NCBI GenBank assembly: GCA_963723495.1
Contig: CAVRQR010000006.1
Location: 124,001-188,000, forward strand
Source: Gp6-AA40 sp963723495
GTDB taxonomy: Bacteria > Acidobacteriota > Vicinamibacteria > Vicinamibacterales > UBA2999
Reading direction: 5' to 3'
DNA: 64,000 bases
Shown here: positions 58,788-64,000 of the stretch, piece by piece
How the letters are laid out: the number at the start of each line of letters is the position of its first letter
How positions within the stretch are numbered: position 1 is the first letter of the stretch
Position numbers and translations under genes: made by a program
The notes under the pieces: model-generated
The model's input: the letters and a program-made list of their open reading frames with translations, nothing else
What the model was told of the DNA's origin: nothing
Databases searched by the model: none

Positions 58788-59646
58788 GTGACGCTGTCGG
58801 ATCCCAAGACCCTCCTGCTGGCGGCGCTGCTCATTGTCACCGTTGTTTTTGTGTCGCTGTGGGCACGCGCGTCCCCGTTGCGCATTGCCATCGGGTCAAT
58901 CACCAACTTTTTCGACACGCTCGGCATCGGTTCGTTTGCCACCACCACGACGCTCTTTCGCCTCCGGAAACTCGTCGCCGACGAGAACATTCCCGGCACG
59001 CTGAACGTCGGGCACGCACTTCCGACGGTGGTGCAGGCGCTCATCTACATCACGATCGTCGAGGTGGACTTCACGACGCTCTCGCTGCTGATCGTGTCGG
59101 CCATCGGCGGTTCCTGGCTCGGCGCGGAGATCGTGGCCGGGCTGCCGCGCGGCACGATTCAACGCGGGATGGGCATCGCGCTACTCGTCGCGGCCGTGCT
59201 GATGACGATGACGGCGCTCGACCGGTTTCCGGGCGGCGGCACGGCGCTGGCACTGACACGGGGCAAGCTTGTGCTGGCGTGCGGGATCAACTTCGCGCTC
59301 GGGCGCGCTGATGACGCTCGGGATCGGACTCTACGCGCCATGCATGATCATGGTGAGCCTGCTGGGGATGAATCCGACGGCAGCCTTCCCCATCATGATG
59401 GGATCCTGTGCGTTCCTGATGCCGATTGCCGGCTATCAGTTCATCCGGAAGAACAAGTACGACCTGCGCGCCTCGATCGGCTTGACCATCGGCGGCATCC
59501 CCGGCGTGCTGGTCGCGGCGCTGATCGTGCGATCGCTGCCGCTCAACTATGTTCGCTGGCTGGTGGTAGTCGTCGTGGTGTACACGGCGGTCTCGCTCTT
59601 ACGATCGTCAATGCGTGAGCGCGTGAATCAGCACGTCAATGCCTAG
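58788..59646 (+). CDS. TauE/SafE-family membrane permease (frameshifted)
   Basis: About 285 residues with eight hydrophobic helices. The repeat motifs GIGSFATTTTLFRLRKL and FPIMMGSCAFLMPIAGYQF are typical of sulfite/sulfonate exporters of this family. The frame changes once near 59303, between GINFALGR and MTLGIGLYAPC. GTG 58788 is 2 nt after the larA stop, suggesting co-transcription; it may move a small organic acid or sulfonate. Its 3' end overlaps the convergent DUF4159 gene by 39 nt. Confidence 0.75.
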
Positions 59647-60436
59647 CGCGTAGCCCGCCGGCGAGAACTGATAGAAGAAGGCGGGATCCTCGCCTTCACG
59701 CTCCCAGGAATCGGCCACGTCGGTGTTGTGCGTCATCAGCACCATGACGCGCCGATGCTTGTCGCGGATCACGCGGAAGTGCACGTCCTCGCTGTCCGCT
59801 CCACGCTCGGACGTCTCCTGTCCGCCGCTCCGCCGCCAGAACTGGATGTTGGTGATCTGGGGAATCTCTTTCACTTCGAACAGGCTGTGAAGGAGCGGAT
59901 CGCTCATATCCCACGTCCTCGATGGGGTACTCCGACGGTGGCAGCACCCTCGCGATCTGCGACTCCCAGTGATCCCACGCCGCTGAGCCCCAGAAGTCGT
60001 CGGCCCACAGGAACCCACCCTTCAGCAGATAGGTCCGCAGACGCTCCGCTTCATCCTCTCGGATGCCGATCGTGCCGGCATCCGACGCCACCGTGATCGG
60101 GCAGTTGAACAGCGCGTCATCTGTCAGGCGGACGACGTAGAAGTTCGGCTGCTGACTCTCGTCGCGGCTGACGCGCGTCCGGGTCAGTTCCGACAGGCGT
60201 GTCGTGAGATTGATCTCGGCATAGGGATAGTCGGTCTGCCAGCCAATTCCGGAGTACTCCATCCGGACGGATCGATATGCAAGACGGCAGATGACAAACG
60301 ATGCGTCAGGCATCTGGGCTGGCGCCCACCGGGCTGCAAAGCTACCTTCGCGAAAGTAGCGTTGCGCCTCGACGGCGGCCGCCACGGCGAGAGTCGCCAC
60401 GAACAGCACGGCAGCGACAGTCGAGCGGCGCCCCAT
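59608..60436 (-). CDS. DUF4159-family secreted protein (frameshifted)
   Basis: About 275 residues. The N-terminal hydrophobic segment (TVAAVLFVATLAVAAAVEAQ) is a likely signal peptide. DUF4159 features are CRLAYRSVRMEY, WQTDYPYAEINLTTRLSELT, LLKGGFLWADDFWGS and the C-terminal GYALGIDVLIHALTH. The frame changes once near 59925, between PPSEYPIEDVGYE and SDPLLHSLFEV. Function unknown; DUF4159 proteins often occur with MoxR/BatA-type regions, none of which is seen here. Confidence 0.75.
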
Positions 60437-60446
60437 GAAGTCGAGG

Positions 60447-61918
60447 TTATCGCGATTTGAAGAGACCGGCAACCTCCGGTTTGACGACCTTGCCCATTGC
60501 ATTTCTTGGCAGAGCCGACACATGTTGCAGCGCGCGGGGAATCTTTACGGGGCCAGCTGAGGCCTGGCCCACTGCTGCAAGTCGTCGAGCGACAGGGTCG
60601 CACCCTGACGCAGTTCAACCGCGGCCGAGACGCATTCCCCCCAGTCCTCGTCGCTGACGCCAACTACGGCGCACTCAGCGATGGCAGGATGCGTGCGGAG
60701 CACCTCTTCGATCTCGAGGGCCGAAACCTTGAACCCCCCGGTCTTGATGATGTCGACGCTGGTGCGGCCAAGCAAACGGTACGAGCCGTCCTCGAGCACG
60801 GCCACGTCTCCAGTACGGAACCAGCCGTCACGAAACGCGGCGCTCGTGTCCTCGGGTCGCCGCCAGTACTCCTGAAACACCGACGGCCCACGCACCTCCA
60901 GTTCGCCCGGCGTGCCGTCTTCGACATCCGCCCCGGCATCGTCCACCAGCCGAACTTCGACACCTGGCAACGGCGCCCCGACACATCCGGGACGCCGATC
61001 TCCCTTCAGTGGATTCGCCAGCGCCATGCCGATCTCCGTCATCCCATAACGCTCGAGCAGCGTGTGTCCGCTGATCTCACGCCACCGCTCGAGTGTCTTG
61101 ACCGGGAGAGCTGCCGAGCCCGACATCATCAGCCGCAGACCGCGCACGCCGTCCGATCGCTGTCGCCTCACGTCCGGCGGCGCCGCATCCCAGGATGCAA
61201 TCAGCCGGTTGTAGATGGTCGGCACGGCCGTGAACACCGTCACCTCGCCAGAGCTGAGTCGCGCCCAGACGCGCTCGGCATCGAACGAGGGAGCAATTTC
61301 ACACGTCGCGCGGACGGCCAGTGCCGAACCGAGGCCATTGATGATGCCGTGGACGTGGTGCAGTGGCAGGACGAGCAGCAGATGATCGGCGGGTGTCCAG
61401 CGCCACGCCTCGACCAGAGATGCGATCTGTGCGCCGATGATTTGATGCGTCGACACCACTCCCTTCGGTCGGCCGGTCGTTCCGCTCGTGTAAATGATCA
61501 TCGCGCGGCGATTCGAGCCCAGATGCGGCAAACCATCAGCTGGTGTCGCTTTGAGCGCATCGTCAACCAGGACGAAGCGCGCGTGAACGGCGCGCGCGAG
61601 CGGCACCAGCGTCGATGCGGATGCCTGGTCGCCGACAACGAGCCCGGCACCTGAATCGCGGATGACGTACGCGAGCTCGGCGGGCGGATGCGACACGGCG
61701 AGAGGCACGGCCACGCCGCCGGCGCGCCAGATGCCGCGCTGCACCGCTGCGTAAGCAAAACTCGGATGGACGAGGAACGCGACGCGTATCTGGTTCAGGT
61801 CTTCGTTGTCGGCGAGCAGCGATCCGGCGACGCGCTTCGAGGCGTCATCCAGATCATCGTACGAGAACACGCCATCGGACGCGATGATGGCGCGACGGGG
61901 ATTGGTCATCGAGGACAA
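60447..61918 (-). CDS. Acyl-CoA synthetase, malonyl-CoA-synthetase-like (frameshifted near end)
   Basis: About 490 residues of the ANL superfamily. P-loop IIYTSGTTGRPKGVV, A5 motif YGMTEIGMA, A7 (GWFRTGDV) and A8 (GRTSVDIIKTGGFKVSALEIEE), then the catalytic Lys near the end (NAMGKVVKPEV). The sequence around VLPLHHVHGIINGL and NPLKGDRRPGCVG resembles malonyl-CoA synthetases (MatB/ACSF3). A missing base near 60547 puts a stop after QLAP; restoring it reads on as YKIPRALQHVSALPR to 60447. Substrate assignment is inference. Confidence 0.8.
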
Positions 61919-61929
61919 GATACTATGAT
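61902..61929 (+). promoter_or_regulatory. Candidate sigma-70 promoter of the peroxiredoxin gene
   Basis: TTGGTC, a 16-nt spacer and TATGAT on the plus strand, predicting a start about 45 nt before the ATG. Downstream, GGCGTC/GACGCC forms a short stem in the leader. Confidence 0.35.
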
Positions 61930-61980
61930 GAGCCGTGCCGTTCGGCGTCCGCCGACGCCACGGCGACTTCGGAGCACAGC

Positions 61981-62442
61981 ATGTCGTTGATTGATCCCGG
62001 AAAGAAAGCGCCCGCGTTCACGTTGAAAGATCAGAACGGCAAGGCCCATCGACTGTCGGATTACGCAGGGAAACCTGTCGTTCTGTACTTTTACCCGAAG
62101 GACGACACACCCGGCTGCACGCAGGAGACGTGCGACTTCGAGGCACGACTCCCCGCGTTGGGCAAGAAGAAGGCCGCCGTGTTCGGGGTCAGCATCCTGG
62201 ACGAGAAGAGCAAAGCCAAGTTCGCGACCAAGCACGGGATTACGTTTCCACTGCTGGCTGATGCCGACCATGACGTCGCAGAGAAGTACGGCGTATGGCA
62301 GGAGAAATCGCGCTACGGCCGGAAGTACATGGGCATCGTCCGCACAACGTACCTGATTGGACCCGACGGCAAAGTCGTCCAGCGCTGGGACAACGTGAAA
62401 GTCGATGGACATGCGGAGGCCGTGGCCGCCGCGATCGACTGA
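61981..62442 (+). CDS. bcp: Thioredoxin-dependent peroxiredoxin, BCP/PrxQ type
   Basis: 153 residues; reduces hydroperoxides with thioredoxin. Peroxidatic Cys in YPKDDTPGCTQETCDF with the resolving Cys five residues later, the 2-Cys BCP arrangement. GVWQEKSRYGRKYMGIVRTTYLIGPDG is typical. GGAG lies 6 nt before ATG 61981. It is divergent from the CoA ligase. Intact. Confidence 0.95.
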   Translation: MSLIDPGKKAPAFTLKDQNGKAHRLSDYAGKPVVLYFYPKDDTPGCTQETCDFEARLPALGKKKAAVFGVSILDEKSKAKFATKHGITFPLLADADHDVAEKYGVWQEKSRYGRKYMGIVRTTYLIGPDGKVVQRWDNVKVDGHAEAVAAAID

Positions 62443-62481
62443 GACAGCGGAGGGGACGGGGACTCGCGTTCGCTCGTGTCG

Positions 62482-63243
62482 TCACGGGGCGAGTCTCTGC
62501 CTCGCCCTTTCCACGTCACGATGAAACACGAACAGGCGATCCGCGTTGTCGTCCGGATCGGTGAAGTTGAACTGCCGGCCCTTGCGGAGCTGGATTCGCA
62601 GGTTCCTGGCCTGGTAGTCGACCTCGAACGTCTCCATGTCGGCGAGCGGCGCGTTGAACCCGTCGTCTTTGTTAGTCGTCTCGTATCGAATGCCGTCAGC
62701 CGTTGCCACCAGACGCCCTTCGCAGGAACCGATCCGATGCTGGTGCACCACGGCGAGCGCCGCGTCGAGACGCACTTCACGGAAGCGGAACATCAGATCG
62801 CGCGGCCCCGATTCGACGTCGATCGTCTGCGCGATGCCATCGAAACCCTCCGCCGTCAGATTCAGCTGGTGGGTTCCGGGCTTCACGTTGGAGGCGGTCA
62901 CCGGTGTCGTGCCAATGAACTGTCGATCGATGAACACCTGAGCGCCCGGCACGTCAGTCTCGATCCGTAACGTGCCGAGCTCGGTCACGGTCTCGGCAGG
63001 TGCCGCCGCCGGTTCCGGCGCCGGCTCGCGGGCAGGCGCGCGACTTGCGGAACGCGGGGCGGCTGCAGGCTTCTCAGCGCCAGGCGCGGCCGGCCGGGCC
63101 GTCGTCGTGCGCGGGGTGGTGGGAGCAGCAGCGTCGGCTGCAGTGTTCGGCTCGACGTTGGTGCGCATCGAGCTCATGATCACGAGCGCACCAATAACCA
63201 ATGCGAAACAGAAAGTGGCAACACCGAGAACGCGACGGGTCAC
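62482..63243 (-). CDS. PEGA-domain membrane-anchored protein
   Basis: 253 residues. An N-terminal membrane helix (VATFCFALVIGALVIM) is followed by a Pro/Ala-rich linker (about 35-85). A PEGA domain follows (about 90-155: LRIETDVPGAQVFIDRQFIGTTPVTASNVKPGTHQLNLTAEG motifs with PGA and G.TP). The C-terminal half has no family I recognise. PEGA domains are surface beta-repeats; the linker suggests it spans the periplasm. Function unknown. Intact. Confidence 0.8.
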   Translation of the reverse strand: MTRRVLGVATFCFALVIGALVIMSSMRTNVEPNTAADAAAPTTPRTTTARPAAPGAEKPAAAPRSASRAPAREPAPEPAAAPAETVTELGTLRIETDVPGAQVFIDRQFIGTTPVTASNVKPGTHQLNLTAEGFDGIAQTIDVESGPRDLMFRFREVRLDAALAVVHQHRIGSCEGRLVATADGIRYETTNKDDGFNAPLADMETFEVDYQARNLRIQLRKGRQFNFTDPDDNADRLFVFHRDVERARQRLAP

Positions 63244-63303
63244 ACGCCGATTCTACGTGACCGGCGCTTCAACTAGAATGCTCGCGGTTCCATGTTTCCG
63301 CTT

Positions 63304-63352
63304 CCGCCGGAGGCTACGGCGGGACCTCGCCGAAGCGCTTTCGCGCGAAGGC
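63304..63352. repeat. GC-rich palindromic element
   Basis: CCGCCG/CGGCGG stem, then a second stem around TTCGCGCGAA with CGCC/GGCG arms, in the promoter region of the next gene. Probably a dispersed REP-like element. Confidence 0.4.
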
Positions 63353-63394
63353 GGGCCGCGTTGCTGGTTCCCGTTCAGGGTTCGGAGGGATTCG

Positions 63395-64000
63395 ATGAAG
63401 GCCAGTGCCGCACACGCGGCGACAGTGATCCTGCTCGTTGCAATCAGTGGCGCATTTCAGGCGGCGCACGCGCAAGTGGACTTCACGGGACAGTGGGCAC
63501 CTCTGTACCAGGAGGACACGATCGAGCGTGTGCCGGGGCCAGAGCTGGGCGACTACACCGGTCTGCCTCTCACCGAGGCCGGCCGCCTCAGGGCCGACAC
63601 GTGGGACGCCGACCGTATCTCAATCGTGCAGGAGTACCAATGCCGGCCTCACTCGGCTGACTACGGACTTCGCGGCCTGGCCCCGATCCGCATCTGGGCC
63701 GATTACGACCAGGCGACGCAGCGCATCGTGGCCTTCAACGTCCACGTCGGGGCGTACGAAAACAAGAGAACGATTTACCTCGATGGCCGCCCGCATCCGC
63801 CCGCCTACGCCGCACACACCTTCCAGGGATTCTCGACCGGCGTGTGGGACGGCAACACTCTGACGATCACGACCACGCACCTCAAGGCGAACTACCTGCG
63901 GCGTAACGGTGTCCCGCGCAGTGCCAAGGCGCGACTGACGGAGCATTGGAACGTTCACGGCACGTACCTGACGATCACGAGCGTGCTCGAGGACCCGGTC
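63395..64000 (+). CDS. Secreted hypothetical protein, C-terminus beyond window
   Basis: 202 codons are visible, open to the window edge. The signal peptide (AATVILLVAISGAFQAAHAQ) is followed by VDFTGQWAPLYQEDTIER. Later segments such as YQCRPHSADYGLRGLAP, FNVHVGAYENKRTIY, DGRPHPPAYAAHTFQGFS and THLKANYLRRNGVPRS resemble a family of exported proteins common in Acidobacteriota; no function is known to me. GGAGG with 8-nt spacing selects ATG 63395. Confidence 0.7.
   Translation, partial: MKASAAHAATVILLVAISGAFQAAHAQVDFTGQWAPLYQEDTIERVPGPELGDYTGLPLTEAGRLRADTWDADRISIVQEYQCRPHSADYGLRGLAPIRIWADYDQATQRIVAFNVHVGAYENKRTIYLDGRPHPPAYAAHTFQGFSTGVWDGNTLTITTTHLKANYLRRNGVPRSAKARLTEHWNVHGTYLTITSVLEDPV

Overview
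The window is a GC-rich bacterial chromosome segment, probably from an Acidobacteriota lineage close to Vicinamibacteria. This is inferred from gene content, type IV pilin style, zinc-ribbon ribosomal proteins and base composition; no 16S gene is present to confirm it. There are no tRNA or rRNA genes, insertion sequences, phage genes or CRISPR arrays.

Layout. (1) 1-1.8 kb: the start of an ABC ATPase and a VKOR-DsbA disulfide-forming fusion, both frameshifted. (2) 1.9-11 kb: a type IV pilus locus, all on the minus strand: pilB, pilT, pilC, the two-component pair pilS-pilR, and two tandem pilin genes. Each pilin gene has a sigma-54 (-24/-12) promoter about 100 nt before its start codon. (3) 11-16.9 kb: an outer-membrane barrel protein, then a plus-strand operon of Yip1 protein, membrane-fusion protein and two MacB-type permeases. 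(4) 16.9-25.7 kb: a cation/proton antiporter, a sigma-54-activator-like protein lacking GAFTGA, and an ammonium/nitrogen block (amt, two Gcw_chp porin-like proteins, glnD, P-II) with a plausible sigma-54 promoter before amt. (5) 26.2-28.3 kb: a divergent EF-G paralogue. (6) 28.3-49.2 kb: a complete, uninterrupted str-S10-spc-alpha ribosomal superoperon on the minus strand (rpsL to rplQ, with fusA, tuf, secY, adk, map, infA and rpoA), driven by an extended -10 promoter near 49150 with a leader of about 310 nt. (7) 49.3-63 kb: a Rieske/cytochrome b-c complex, a lactate/glycolate module (lldP, glcF, glcE, glcD, larA), a TauE-like permease, a DUF4159 protein, a malonyl-CoA-synthetase-like ligase, a BCP peroxiredoxin and a PEGA protein. 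(8) From 63.4 kb: a secreted protein cut by the window edge.

Two sequence-level themes stand out. First, many intergenic spacers, including six or more within the ribosomal operon, are built from degenerate 7-bp words in register. They often run as a forward block followed by its reverse-complement block and so could fold into imperfect hairpins; the word differs between loci but the 7-nt period does not. Second, single-base frameshifts are frequent at 0-6.5 kb and 49.5-60.6 kb but I found none in the roughly 43 kb between. This suggests local sequence error or clustered gene decay rather than a uniform error rate.
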